A DNA stretch of 64,000 nt from Limnephilus marmoratus (taxonomy: Eukaryota; Arthropoda; Insecta; Trichoptera; Limnephilidae), in assembly GCA_917880885.1 (NCBI GenBank), contig OU862928.1:39606962-39670961 (forward strand). The letters are read 5' to 3'. This document shows, piece by piece, positions 32,246 through 43,189 of this stretch. A program made the position numbers and the translations under genes. The notes beneath the pieces are model-generated. The model was not told the DNA's origin. It ran no database searches and was given only the letters and a program-made list of their open reading frames with translations. Each line of letters begins with the position of its first letter. The first letter of the stretch is position 1.

Positions 32246-32980
32246 CATCAAAATCTCTAGAATGGTGAGCATTGGCATTATGAATTTTACACAGCCTCTT
32301 TCTTGTGAAATTACAAGCACAACACAACTACATTCAGCCCGCTATATTATTTCAAGTATGAGTTATGGAGCTTTTAAAATACACATTAAACTTTAAAAAA
32401 ACGTTTTAGAGAAACTAGTAAGTGTTGTTCGCGCATTGTATAAGAGATTGGTTAGGTATGCATTCGCAGACTTGGCGGGTAGCAAATGTCAAAATCCTAA
32501 AACTATCCCACCTACCTAATCTTCCCATCCTAAATGTCACCATGAAAAAAGGCAATTGTTGCAAGAGAAGTATCCAAATTTGGAGAGGTGACAGGTGTGC
32601 TTATTAATTACTCAGTGTAAATTAACATCTCAGACAGGGCGCACATAACATAACATCTTTCTATAAGAAATATTATGATTTAAAATTTTTAATTTAATTT
32701 ATGAAGTGTAGGTACACCACAACCTGGAGACCAGTGAGGCCCCATCTGCAACGGTGAACCCTTTTTCCTTTATCCAATCTGGGCTTATCTTATTTTCCAG
32801 AAGCCCAGATCTGAACCATCGACAGACACTATCCATCGGGATTGCGAGTGTATGCATATCGTCCCATATAACTTAGCGAGCAACATAGTTTCGGGGCTGG
32901 TCCTTTGGGAGTTGCATAGGGCTTTTCTCTGCATCACTTAACGACATGACACCAAGTGTATTATGTTAATTTTATTAAGT
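32246..32980. other. Unassigned stretch
   Basis: No clear element ends. Around 32715-32830 gagaccagtgaggccccatc and tccagaagcccagatctgaa suggest an old SINE1-like piece, but the match is too weak to call. Confidence 0.3.
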
Positions 32981-32981
32981 A

Positions 32982-33754
32982 CTAGCTGGCCCAGGCATGC
33001 GTTGCTATGCCACTTAAAAAAGAAATTGTTTCTCCCTGTGTGTCCTTTCCAATTCGTCCCGTTCCCCTTCCGCCTCCCCTTCTTCTCCTGCGTCCTCTTC
33101 CCCTCTCGCGTTCCCACTCCGTCACCTCCACCTTCCCTCTCCCCACTCCACTCTCCCCCCCTCTTCAGCCGTCTCGCGAATCCTCCTCCCGAGTTCCCCT
33201 CCCCCCTCACACATCCCTTTCCCCTCCCGCGTTCCCCTTCCACCTTCCCCGCCTTCCCTCTTCCCTTTCCCGCTCCCTCGTCCCGCAAACCCTCCTCCCG
33301 CGTTCAATGTATTCAATCCCAGTACATTCAGTTTTCAAACAGGCCGCGTGCCACCTTTAACATTTTTTATTCAAATTTCCATTTTTCATGTAAATTAAAT
33401 TTGGTACCTAACATAGGTACCTATTTAAAATATCTAAAATTCTTGATTCGATTCATAGTATTAGGGGAGTACCTACTTTAAATAAATTTATCAACTTAAA
33501 GATTTTCAAAAATAGAATCCTGATTGAACAATCATTGTTTTGCAAAATGTCATTCTCAAACATGCGAACTGTCAAACGTGCCATGTTTTCTGAAATTATA
33601 CAATTTTCTGCGCAATTTTCTTAATTTTTCTCTCCGTAAGAACCATCCTCGTACTTCAAGGAATATTCTAAAAAAAGAATTAGCGAAATCGGTTCAGCTG
33701 CTCTCGAGATTTGCGCTTAGCAACACATTCAGCGATTCATTTTTATATTATGGA
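32982..33754 (-). mobile_element. Non-autonomous Helitron (H2)
   Basis: Plus-strand left end A|ctagctggcccaggcatgcg; right end ttcagcgattcatttttata ... gga|t fits a 5' TC on the minus strand. The interior has the C/T-rich block (33035-33300), gtacattcagttttcaaaca, and ttctgcgcaattttcttaat. Pro/Ser-rich frames in the C/T block are not genes. Confidence 0.78.
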
Positions 33755-33779
33755 TAAACTAAAATGACGTCATAACGAA

Positions 33780-34072
33780 TAGAGGTATTTAAACTAAACT
33801 TTATATAATTGCTTTATTATTATGTCTTTTTTTCTTTTTTTCTTTACTTTTCTGTACTGTATAATTACTTATTTTATATTTTGTTTTGATTATTTTTTTT
33901 TGTTATTTCGCTTGTAGCATCTCCACCTAGTATTAACTAAACCTTGATGTACGCTATGAACATTTTTAATTGGAGTGTTACTATCTATGTATACACATCC
34001 TAATGGCGATTTTATAAATGTAATAATTGTTAACACGTTGTTAATGTTTCAAACAATAAATAAATAACACTG
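33780..34072 (+). repeat. Probable LINE 3' untranslated region
   Basis: A T-rich stretch ending aaacaataaataaataac. The (AAAT)n end is like those of LINE-B (34483, 49162). No coding part is seen. Confidence 0.4.
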
Positions 34073-34482
34073 CATTTTTTCTATCTTAAAACCGGTCTGT
34101 TGTTCAATATGAGTAAATTTGTGACTAATTTGTCACAAAACTAACAGTGTTTCCCGCTACTATTCTTTCATGTACCTCTTCGGGTTAACATGGTATACTC
34201 AAGTTATGTAACCGGTCGGTTTGGGATGAATTCAACATTCAATAATTTGATTGCGGTTTAAAGTCAGTTATTCAGTCAATGTCTACAGTGCGTATGGAGA
34301 AATATTATTGTAAATAGGGAGTAGCATACATTGTAATCTAGTGAAAATAAATAAAGGTTATTCTGATATGTTGGGCTGCTACTGGTGCTACTGTTGACTT
34401 CCGTAACATAGAAGTTATATCACCAATTCCGATTATTGAGCCGGGATTATCGTGGGAGATCTTAATAGGCCACTTTAGATGA

Positions 34483-35885
34483 TAATTTGTATTATTTATT
34501 TATTTTATTTGACATAATATCTAACATTTTTAAATCATCATCATCATCACTATTGGCTCTACAACCCCTGGTGGGTCTTGGCCTCCTCAAGAGTCTTCCT
34601 CCACTCATCTCGGATTTGAGCCAGCTCTCTCCAGTTTTGAAGCTCCAAGACAGATATGTCTTTGAGGACGTTGTCGCTCCATCTTAGTCTTGGTCTTCCC
34701 AGGCTCCTTCGCCCTATTGGTCTTGAGTTCAGCAGGGACTTTGGTGCTTGATGCTCGGTCATTCTCTCCACATGACCCAGCCACCGAAGTCTTCCCAATT
34801 TTATAAATTTCGCGACGTTTAGCTCCTTAAACAAAGTATAGAGCTCATTATTATAACGTCTGCGCCAAAATCCATTTTCTAGAACCGGTCCGAAGATGCG
34901 CCTCAAAATTTTTCTTTCAAAAACGTCCAGTGCTCGCTCTTTCCCCTTAGTTAGTACCCAAGTCTCAGCTGCGTACGTAAGTACTGGACTGATAAGTGTT
35001 TTGTACACTAATATCTTCGTGTTTCTGGACAGCAGTCTGGACTTTAATTGGTTTTTTAAGCGGAAATAACAGCGATTTGCGTTCACTATGCGCTTCTGGA
35101 TCTCCTCTGTGGTATTGTTGTCGTTCGTTACCAGGGAGCCTAGGTATGTGAATCTTGGTACCGTTTCGAAATTTTGGTTTCCAAACATTTTTAAATACAA
35201 TTCAACAATGTCGGCCTCACTGGGTAGCTCACCTTTGCTGAGGCCTCCATTTTATTAAAAAAAAAATTATACATAATGCATTAAAAATAATATAAAAATA
35301 ATGCTGCGTAATAAAAAAAGCTAAAATTAAACTAAAAAAAATATAATTAAGGAAAAATGTATTTTTTTATGATGTGTTTTATATTTGTTTTTGTGTGTTA
35401 CGTGTATGTGTTTTATTCTTATTATGTAATGAGATTTTGGTAATATTGTCGTTTTTGTTCTATAATCCATTTTTTAATTTTGAGTATGAATTTATTTTTG
35501 TTTTCTTCTATTTTATTTTCAAGGGTAAGACTGTTGAATGCTTTTATAGCATGATGTTTATAGTGCCTTTGTCCAAAGCTTGCATTCTTCACTATCGGAT
35601 TTTATGTTATTTTTGTACGATTGTCTTACTGGTCTGGTAGTGATATTTTGAGATTGTTGAAATTTGTTTTTTTGGTCGAAAATGTAGTTTAGTAGAGTTT
35701 TAACGTATAATTGGCGTATATCTAGTACGTCACAACTGTTGAATATTTGTTCTGTATCAGTTAGTCTATATTTTTAAGAATTACCTTTAAGATCGTTTTC
35801 TGCGCGATTTCTAAGTGATCGATAGCTGAGTTTGTTGCTCCTCCCCAGACAATTATTCCGTATTCTATTATTATATTATATTTAA
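34483..35885 (-). pseudogene. LINE-B C-terminus and 3' region, split by RTE1
   Basis: The minus strand codes for a non-LTR reverse transcriptase end: YNIIIEYGIIVWGGATNSAI, EIAQKTILKVILKNI (35770-35880), then IRQLYVKTLLNYIFDQKN with frame changes. The 3' part has ggaggcctcagca, ggtgagctacccagtgaggc and gacattgctgtattg-like sequence and ends (AAAT)n. The same 3' region lies at 48900-49162, and a coding relative at 38215. Confidence 0.7.
34535..35183 (-). pseudogene. RTE1 fragment nested in LINE-B, open frame
   Basis: About 207 codons remain open on the minus strand: TYLGSLVTNDNNTTEEIQKR, NANRCYFRLKNQLKSRLLSR, KILVYKTLISPVLTYAAETW, FERKILRRIFGPVLENGFWR, RLRWLGHVERMTEHQAPKSL, and EWRKTLEEAKTHQGL. 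This is the thumb and C-terminus of an RTE polyprotein; the endonuclease and catalytic palm are missing by 5' truncation. (GATGAT)n tail at the left. The TSD aacatttttaaa occurs at 34523-34534 and 35184-35195. Confidence 0.92.
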
Positions 35886-35934
35886 TTTTTGGAGAAAATA
35901 TTAGCGACCCTCCGAAAACCCGAAACAGGAAGAA

Positions 35935-36064
35935 ATAGGTCACATCTAGGAATTTCTATATATTCCAAGATGTGACCGTATATTTTTTCTGTTTCAGATT
36001 TTCGATTGACTGTCGCTAATATTGTCTTCAATAATTAAATATTACAATTTGAGATTTTACTCAT
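35935..36064 (+). repeat. SINE2 fragment
   Basis: gatgtgaccgtatattttttct, tgtttcagattttcgattga and aaatattacaatttgagatt match the SINE2 copy at 40550-40660. The tRNA-like head is reduced to a short inverted remnant. Confidence 0.65.
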
Positions 36065-36077
36065 TAAGAGGAAATAC

Positions 36078-36720
36078 TAGCTGCGTTTTTCCATACAAAC
36101 GTATTCCCCGTTTATCTCTCTGGATTTTGACCCTAGAGCAAAATTTTTTTTTACATAATATAGATATCGACCACTAGCGTGTTGGTACGTTTTGCTTTTT
36201 TTGATAATTTACTTCTTATAGAAGTTAGGACCTTCCAAAAATGAATAAAATTGCCTAATTTAAACGCCGTCAAAAAACGTTCAGTATACAAACTAAACAA
36301 TGTATTTTGAAAAAAAGCAAAACGTACCGACATAGAACATTTTCTTTTAATACAGTTAGTGAAAAAAAAATTTAAAATCGGTCCAGTTTTGGAGAAGAAA
36401 AATGGGGAATACAAAACATCGATTTCGAAGATTTTATTTAGGTATTTTCGGCCCGACGTGCAGGTGTCCCTTTCGCTCAGTTCTCCTGGGGGGGCCGGGG
36501 AACGAGGGTGTTGACAAATACATATAAAGCGAAGTAGTGATGTAACGAATTTTATCGGTAGACTAGTGTTGTCCTTGCCCGAGTAATCGATATTTTTTAT
36601 TCGTTTTTTTTTCTGTTCAGTGACTCATCGCGGTATACCAATACTGACCGAGCTTTCATACTAAAATTGTGCAAAATTAAAATTGTTTATGTCAAGTACT
36701 ATAATAAATTTTTAATTTGG
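36078..36720 (-). repeat. Helitron-like repeat, inverted partner of 17241-17890
   Basis: Left end A|ctagctgcgtttttccatac (3' CTAG terminus in reverse), then tattccccgtttatctctct. The rest matches 17241-17890 inverted, including the 87-codon frame shadow (36151-36414) of its internal inverted repeat. Confidence 0.7.
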
Positions 36721-37290
36721 GAGGCGTTATAGGTACCATCGCCCCGGGAACCATTTATTGGATACCAACACCCCCGCCACTTGGTCACCCCAAGTGGTCC
36801 GCTATGTTTGGTGACTGAGCATGGGTTCCCGGGTTCACGGGTAAGGTCTGCATGGGTTTTGGTGGCGGATGATTTTGTCCACTTACTGCGTGGCGGGCCG
36901 GATTGGGAGAAACTGGAAGTGGGAGATCTTTTGATCTCTACAGCCGGACTCTCTCCACCATCATTTCATACTTTTACCTACCCAGAAATTCCTCTCCTTC
37001 CTTTCATTAAAAATATCCTCTACACAGCTTCTCCAATGACTTTGCTATACTATAAGGGTATTTAACTTAAAAATAATTTTTATATTTCATTTTATATGTA
37101 TAATTGCATTTTGTGATATTTTTAAGTAATTAATCACCTCTCCCTTTAATATTTTGTCTATAATTCTCATATGCCTATACTTGTTTGTCTTTTAATATTA
37201 ATCTTATCCTGACGAAGAGAATACTCTGTTTTCGAAATATGTTGATAATATTGATTACATAAAGCTGTTTTTACAAAGTTATTTGTTCTC
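36721..37290 (+). mobile_element. SINE3 copy with extended 3' region
   Basis: SINE3 start (tattggataccaacaccccc, ggtccgctatgtttggtgac, gggttcacgggtaaggtctg, gatcttttgatctctacagc). Instead of the LINE-A tail it runs on to cctgacgaagagaatactct and cgaaatatgttgataat (37207-37245), similar to 48513-48550. Confidence 0.7.
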
Positions 37291-37739
37291 ATTTAACTAA
37301 AAATGACGCCACAAAGATTGGACCCATTTGCAGCATTTCAAGCTGGGTCGCCATAACCAATTCGTTTGTGCAATTTCAATCAATGCATTTCTGTGTTTCT
37401 CGAGAACCCTTCTATGGGCTTACACGTCATTAGTACTTTTACGCCAGTTTTTTAAACATTTGTGGTCAAAAACATCCAAGTAGTGTAGTTTTGTAGCTCT
37501 AGCACATATGAAGCTGTATGACTTTTTATTATGGTATAATTATTATTATGCATATATCCAATTGTATATCCGCATATACATTATTTGGCTTAATATAGTA
37601 ACTATCTTATTTTCCACATCAAGTATATAATAAATAGATGCAAGAATGTTTTTTTTGATAAATTAATAACGTATAAAAAAAAATATATATATATATTTAT
37701 TCTCAAAACTCTTGAGAAAATATCGTCGTTGCATTCACA
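37291..37739. other. Unassigned stretch
   Basis: Nothing recognised apart from an (AT)n run at 37683-37698. Confidence 0.35.
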
Positions 37740-38126
37740 AAATATCCCATGTGAGGTTTTCGACCAAATTTTTTTTTGTTTACACCATTTGATTCACCAC
37801 GGTTTCCTAAATAATCTGACAAATATATCCCATTTTTCAAAAATTCATCTTTTTAATCATTTTAGAGGCAACTCTGACCATTACTTGTAATTAATGGTAA
37901 TTATTTAAAAAAATATACTACATATACTACAGAAATATAAAAAAATATAAAATTATAAAATTAAATCCCTATATACTACAGAAATATAAAAAAAATATAA
38001 AACTATAAAATTAAAATGAGAAAAAAAGTCTTTTTGTGTGCAAGAATTCGTATTATTTTTTTAACTCAAATTTGTCGCACATAAATTAAAATTACCCAAA
38101 GAAATGTTTTTTTAATAATATACACA

Positions 38127-38205
38127 CAGCATCCCCAAAGATGACCTAGGCCCTCAGAGAAATTATTTTCCTCAGGGCCTCCTGTGTGGAGCTCATATAA
38201 AAAAA
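38127..38205 (+). repeat. LINE-A/SINE3 3' tail
   Basis: acacagcatccccaaagatg ... tcctgtgtggagctcatat plus A-rich end. Only the tail is present. Confidence 0.75.
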
Positions 38206-38214
38206 TAATAATAA

Positions 38215-38655
38215 TCTCAACAATCTAAAAAGAGTATACTATGCACTAATCCAGTCATTAATTCAATATGGAATTATTGCATGGGGGGGGGGGTCATACA
38301 ACAATATTCTAACCCCGATCAAAGTAATCCAGAAACTAATCATTAAAGTAATCCTAAAGAAACCCTCCACTTATCCAACAGAAACGCTTTTCGCAGATTT
38401 CACGGTGCCTCGAGTAGAGAATATCTTCAAGAAAAATGCAATTACCCAAATTTACAAAGATAATATCATCAAAAAATTTTAAACTAAAATCAAAAAGATA
38501 TGAAGATAACATCAAAATACCAAAATTTAATACCAAACTAATGCAAAACAATTACATCTATTTAGGAATAAAGATTTTCAACAACCTTCCCATTGAAATA
38601 AAAAAAACCAAAGACATCAATAAACTGAAACTCAAACTTCATCAGGAATAATTAA
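38215..38655 (+). pseudogene. LINE-B-like reverse transcriptase C-terminus
   Basis: Codes for YALIQSLIQYGIIAWGG, then after a G-run of 12 at 38284-38295 IKVIQKLIIKVILKKPSTYP, TETLFADFTVPRVENIFKKN, and a further 71-codon frame (38436-38651) ending FNNLPIEIKKTKDINKLKLK, typical of the last residues of such enzymes. Frame breaks near 38480. Related to 35770-35880. Confidence 0.7.
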
Positions 38656-39113
38656 CTAAATAATTACCTGTTTTTCTCATTCTTTCTATTTATTATTAAT
38701 CTATATTCACCTCTATTTTATTTAGATTTTTCGAATTTCTCCCAAGTGCACAATATTTTAGTATGTAACCGTATCCTATGTATGTACACCATATGTAATT
38801 TATATAACTCCACTGTACAATTATACATCTATATTAAATATTAAAATATATATATTTTCTTCAATATTAACTCAGTAGGTAAAGCAAAAATATTTTTTTA
38901 ATATTTCTATTTAACTGTCAAAAAATTACCAAAAAATTAAGTTGCATCCAAAATCATACGAAATTCATTTTTTTAAGACCAATATTTCGTAATTTGAAAC
39001 AAAAATAAATAAAATAAAACATATTTATCAGCACAAGATATTTTCTCTACCTTTTGCTAAAAAAATACATTTTCAATTTATTTGGGTGCTTTGGTCACAA
39101 ATCCAAATTTAAC

Positions 39114-39134
39114 CCCCCCCCCCCCCCCCCCCCC
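39114..39134. repeat. Poly-C tract
   Basis: About 21 consecutive C. It marks the boundary between AT1 and the following repeat; the length is likely unstable. Confidence 0.9.
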
Positions 39135-39199
39135 TCGGCTATTTGTTAGCTTTGGGAACAACTCATATCGATCTTGTGTCTCCCTTACTATTATGTTGA

Positions 39200-39780
39200 G
39201 AAATAAGTTTTAAACGGTGTTCGAAAGAGAAAGAGAAAATATCAAACTTTATATTCAAATTCAAAAGTTAACCACAAAATAATGGAATTGTACACCTTTA
39301 TAAAACCAAAGTTTATGAAACTTATGGAATTTTGTATCTATTAATTATTTTTACATGAAACAATAAAAAAGTGAGGTGACGGAAATGTTAACAATACATT
39401 TGTGTAATAAATATGTACGTGTTTTTATTTTTTTCGTTATCAGTAATTTTAGTTAGAAAAAACGTAAGATGAGTCATTTTAAAAAAAATTATGTGTGCGT
39501 TCAAAATGTTTATATTCGAAAAGCAAAGGTTTATTTCGGATTTCAAAATTTAAAAGCGTATTTCATCGCCTTTCAAAAACAATTTTTAGTTTTCGGATAC
39601 TATCAGAAATATTCCATTTATTTGGATTTTATTGCAAAGCGGAAATATTTCGACCTTATGAAAAAATATGCCCGAGGCCTGAGGGATATGGGTCCTATGA
39701 GAAAGGTCAAGTTGCCTTTCCTACGTTTGCTACACAAAATATCATATGTGCATAAAAAGTGCGCACAAAAATCCTGAATG
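39200..39780 (+). repeat. AT-rich repeat shared with 54530-54870
   Basis: Shared landmarks: aaagttaaccacaaaataat, aaaaccaaagttt, tcgttatcagtaattttagt, tttcatcgcctttcaaaaac, aatattccatttatttgga. A 102-codon frame (39469-39777) is Lys/Phe/Tyr-rich; the 54-kb copy does not keep it open, so it is not called a gene. Confidence 0.6.
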
Positions 39781-40259
39781 CAAAATTTAAGAAAAAATTG
39801 TCGGTTTTAATAAAAAAATGTATATTAAGCCCACTTGTTTTCACCCAAACATGATATCAAAAATAACTCTACAATTAATGAAAATAAATAAAAATATGGG
39901 TCCCCAATTTTTTTTTTCGGTTTTTTTTTTATTATGTATCCTAATATTCTAAAATACCCACAGGATATTTTGTGCGCGCAACAACGATAAGTAGCTATAA
40001 TAGCATATTCATAGGACGCTTACAATAGGACGCCCCTGCGAGCGGTCTTGTCTCTACACATTTGCAGATTGGAACATGCGTGGTCGGCAGAAATAATAAT
40101 TCGACACGGGTGAAGCGCGTAGCCCACACACACAAGGCCTGCATTCACTCACACATCTATAGCGCGATTCTGACTACTGTCAGAGAGTGAAATAAAAGAG
40201 ATTTTTTAAAATACCTATTCATAAATGTTCGCAGCGACCGGCAGCGCTCTTAAGTAAAG
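39781..40259. other. Unassigned stretch
   Basis: Nothing recognised. 40020-40150 is GC-richer. Confidence 0.35.
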
Positions 40260-40670
40260 AATAAATATAAATATGCATCCTAGACTTGCAGAAAAGTCAA
40301 TAGATGTCGTATGTTAAATAAAAATGGATAAATTTATCCCAGACACTATCTACATAGGTAGCATTTAGTAACAGTTGAATCTTGCAATCATACACGAAGA
40401 TAGCATCCATGATTTAGATTAAGAAAATGAAGACAATTTACTCAGTCGAAGTATGATACAGTTAAACATGACCGAATGGGATAGGGTCATATTAGCTCAG
40501 TGGTAGAGCTCAACCCTGTCAAGGCAAAGGTCCTGGGTTCGTTTCCTAGATATGACCGTCTTTTATCAAATATCTTTTTCTGATGTTTCTGTTTCAGATT
40601 TTTGGTTGAGTGTCGCTAAAATTGTCTTAATTAATTAAATATTATAATATGAAATTTCAAATATTACATT
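40260..40670 (+). mobile_element. SINE2 copy with tRNA-Asp-like head
   Basis: The head 40485-40557 has a perfect 7-bp acceptor (ggtcata/tatgacc), D arm agctc-agtggta-gagct and B box gggttcgtttcc. The anticodon loop ctgtcaa has U33 and GTC, as in tRNA-Asp, but its stem is degenerate (two pairs). The body (tgtttcagatttttggttga, gtcgctaaaattgtctt) follows. Upstream 40260-40480 shares gcagaaaagtcaatagatgt with 5700-5770, again hinting at tandem SINE2 units. Confidence 0.75.
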
Positions 40671-40767
40671 ATTTAGTACAGTAAGTTTTTTATCATAGGG
40701 GTAGGTACACACCTATCTCTAAAAAATGTAAAAAATCAGATGTACCTTAACTATGGTATTAAAATTT

Positions 40768-41103
40768 TTAGAAGTCTCCACACAGGAGGCTCTGAGGAAA
40801 ATAATTTCCCTCAGGGCCTGTGTGATCTTTGGGGATGCTGTGGGGAGGGTCTTTTTAAAGGAAAGGAAGGAGAGGAGAGTTCTGGGATGGAAGAGAGTTT
40901 AAGGGGTGGGTAGGAATCTGGGGTTCAGTGTGTCCTGACCTCCAAGACCTAGACAAACCGCACCCCATGAACCCGGACACCCCCGCTAAATCACCAATCC
41001 TAGCGAACCACTTGGGGTGATCTATGGCAAAGGTGTCGGTTGTCCAATAAAGGTTCCCCGGACGGCGGTACCCATTACCTCCCAAATTGAAAGTTTTACG
41101 TTT
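40768..41103 (-). mobile_element. SINE3 copy (inverted)
   Basis: Tail ctccacacaggaggctctga at the left through gggttcagtgtgtcctgacc, aaccacttggggtgatc and ttgtccaataaaggttcccc at the right. All SINE3 landmarks, inverted. Confidence 0.8.
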
Positions 41104-41117
41104 ATTAAAAAAATACA

Positions 41118-41345
41118 TGTATGCAGTTCACACGCGGTAGAAGTAAAACCTTCAGAAAACTAAAGTAGACAAGAGTGGGGAGGCTACGAAGCACCGCACA
41201 AAGAGGAGACTGATTGTACTAGCTCATTCTCTCGCAGGGTAAATTGTATAGATATAGAAATATGTGTTTGTCTCTTTTTAGATTCGCTATTTTTCGTTTC
41301 TTCGAGTTTAAAATCACAACGGTGCTAAAGAAGTTTTCACTTCTA
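41118..41345 (+). repeat. Repeat R4, copy 3
   Basis: caagagtggggaggctacga, ggagactgattgtactagct, tttgtctctttttagattcg and ttcgagtttaaaatcacaac match 22195 and 6951 (-). It again follows a SINE3 copy, as at 22195. Confidence 0.7.
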
Positions 41346-42594
41346 AAAGTTACAATCGTTAAACATTAATTTATAAACCCCAGATTTGTTCAAAAATTAT
41401 TTAGAAACATTAGATAATTTTGATTAAATAGTGGTGTTTCGCAGAGTGATTTGTTTTCATTTTGTTAAAAACAAGCTGGTTCCCGGCATGCGTGTCCTTT
41501 CCCATTCATCCCGTTCCTCTTCCGCCTCCCCTTCCCCTGTCCCGTGAACCCCCCTTCCGAGTTCTCCTCTACCCTCCCAGGTTCCCATTCCCCCTCCCGG
41601 CAGCGCCGGATCTGCCATACGTTCAAAAACGTGCAAAAACCTGGCGCCAACTCCGAAGGGGCGCCGTAAGAAAATAAATATTGTATTAAAATTTAGTTAT
41701 AATATTCCCTGAATCGTTTAAAAATTACCCATAGTACGAAATAATTATTACGCTCTAGCAACACTTTCCAAAGAAACAGAATGCGCACGCATCAGGTTGG
41801 TATCAACGGCTTACGAATTTATAGTCAGTTACAGAATTTTTTTACAAATTCCATATATTTAGTTTAAACGTAAGATCTATTTTTCCATATATCTTTTACC
41901 GACTTTTACGACGAATAGGTGCGATCCAAATTCAATAACCAATCACAGCGCGGTATTTTTGTTCGTAAGCCGTTGATACCATACGTCAGTGTTTAGTGTT
42001 TGTTCGCTCAACACAGGGGAAATGCAACGTACAAATTTGAGGTTATATTCTTATTATCACTGCTCACTGTCTCTCGTCGGGACTGCCTGTTTGCTAGTCA
42101 GAAGCTGTAGATGCTATTCTTGTATTGTACGTTGCCATGAGAACGTATTTGTATTTGCTTTTTCTAATATTCGTGTAGGGCAGGGGTGGGGAACCTGCGG
42201 CCCGCGGGCCGCATGCGGCCCGCGATGCCTTTTGGTGCGGCCCGCGGCCACTTTGGTGCCGCCTGCTGAAAGAACCACAAAAAATTACACAGAACGGGAT
42301 GGGTTTTTCACGGTATTTCAGATGCATTTTTAAGACGTTTTTACTAAATTGTTGCTAGCAAGCTGTTTAGATACCAATGAAAATGTGATAAAACCTCCCA
42401 TCCTACTTTTATTTTAATTTATTATTGTGAAACGCTAGTGATATTCCATCGGAACTTTTAATTTTCTTGAACGGGACAGTCCCGATATTTCAGGATTAAT
42501 AGCAACTCTATTCGGAGGGGAATCTTAGGTAGTCTGTCAAAAAAAATATTTTCTAGTCGATGAAAGTGGATAATAAATCAATAAAATCCTATTA

Positions 42595-42943
42595 ATGACA
42601 ACTACGAAGAAAAGGAAAGTTGAAGCTGAGTGAAACGTGAAATCATTTGAAACTAAATTAAGGCTGTGGAAAGTAACTCGAAATGAATAACACAACGCAT
42701 TTTCCAACATTGCAAGGACAAAAGCCTTCTACATCGTTTGAATACGCTGGTAATTGCGCGAAATTAAGTGAGGCATTTAATGAACGATTTAAGGACGAGA
42801 AAAGAGAGCATACGGATTTGAACATATTTGCTACACCGTTCAACGTCGAACCATCGAATGTGCCTGATAATCTGCAACACGAAATTATTCAATTACAAAG
42901 CGATGATGAACTAAAAGCTAGATATAACAATCTTCCCAAATAA
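42595..42943 (+). pseudogene. hAT transposase remnant (GTF2IRD2/ZBED-like)
   Basis: Begins MTTTKKRKVEAE at 42595, the usual N-terminus of this transposase group, then a stop. It jumps to the C-terminal region: KLRLWKVTRNE, a frame change, then an open 87-codon stretch with HFPTLQGQKPSTSFEYAGNC, LSEAFNERFKD, LNIFATPFNVEPSNVPDNLQ and EIIQLQSDDELKARYNNLP. The catalytic core with its DDE residues is deleted. Inactive; the element is non-autonomous. Confidence 0.8.
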
Positions 42944-43189
42944 AGTCAGGAATCACTGGTTATATTAAGTCAAGCACGTCCCTTAACATTTTGTGTATAA
43001 TACAAACAATACCATAATAATTGCCACACTTCTGGCATAAAAAAAACACTACAATTGTAATTAGTCAAATAAATATAAAATTATATTGCAGACAATAAAT
43101 ATGCCACAAAATGTAGAAAACCCATTCACGTAATAAGAGTACAACTTAATTTAAGCTGGTTGACTAGTGGACTCCTATGCAGATTCATT

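Larger units (their letters stand above)
37740..39113. mobile_element. AT1 copy, split by LINE sequences
   Basis: Left part has ttttagaggcaactctgacc and gtcgcacataaattaaaatt; right part (38880-39113) has the other inverted end with ttggtcacaaatccaaattt. Matches AT1 at 9178. LINE-A tail and LINE-B fragments occupy the middle. Confidence 0.45.

Noticed and set aside
39469..39777. 102-codon frame, Lys/Tyr-rich
   Set aside because: The homologous repeat at 54720-54870 does not keep the frame, and the composition follows AT-richness.
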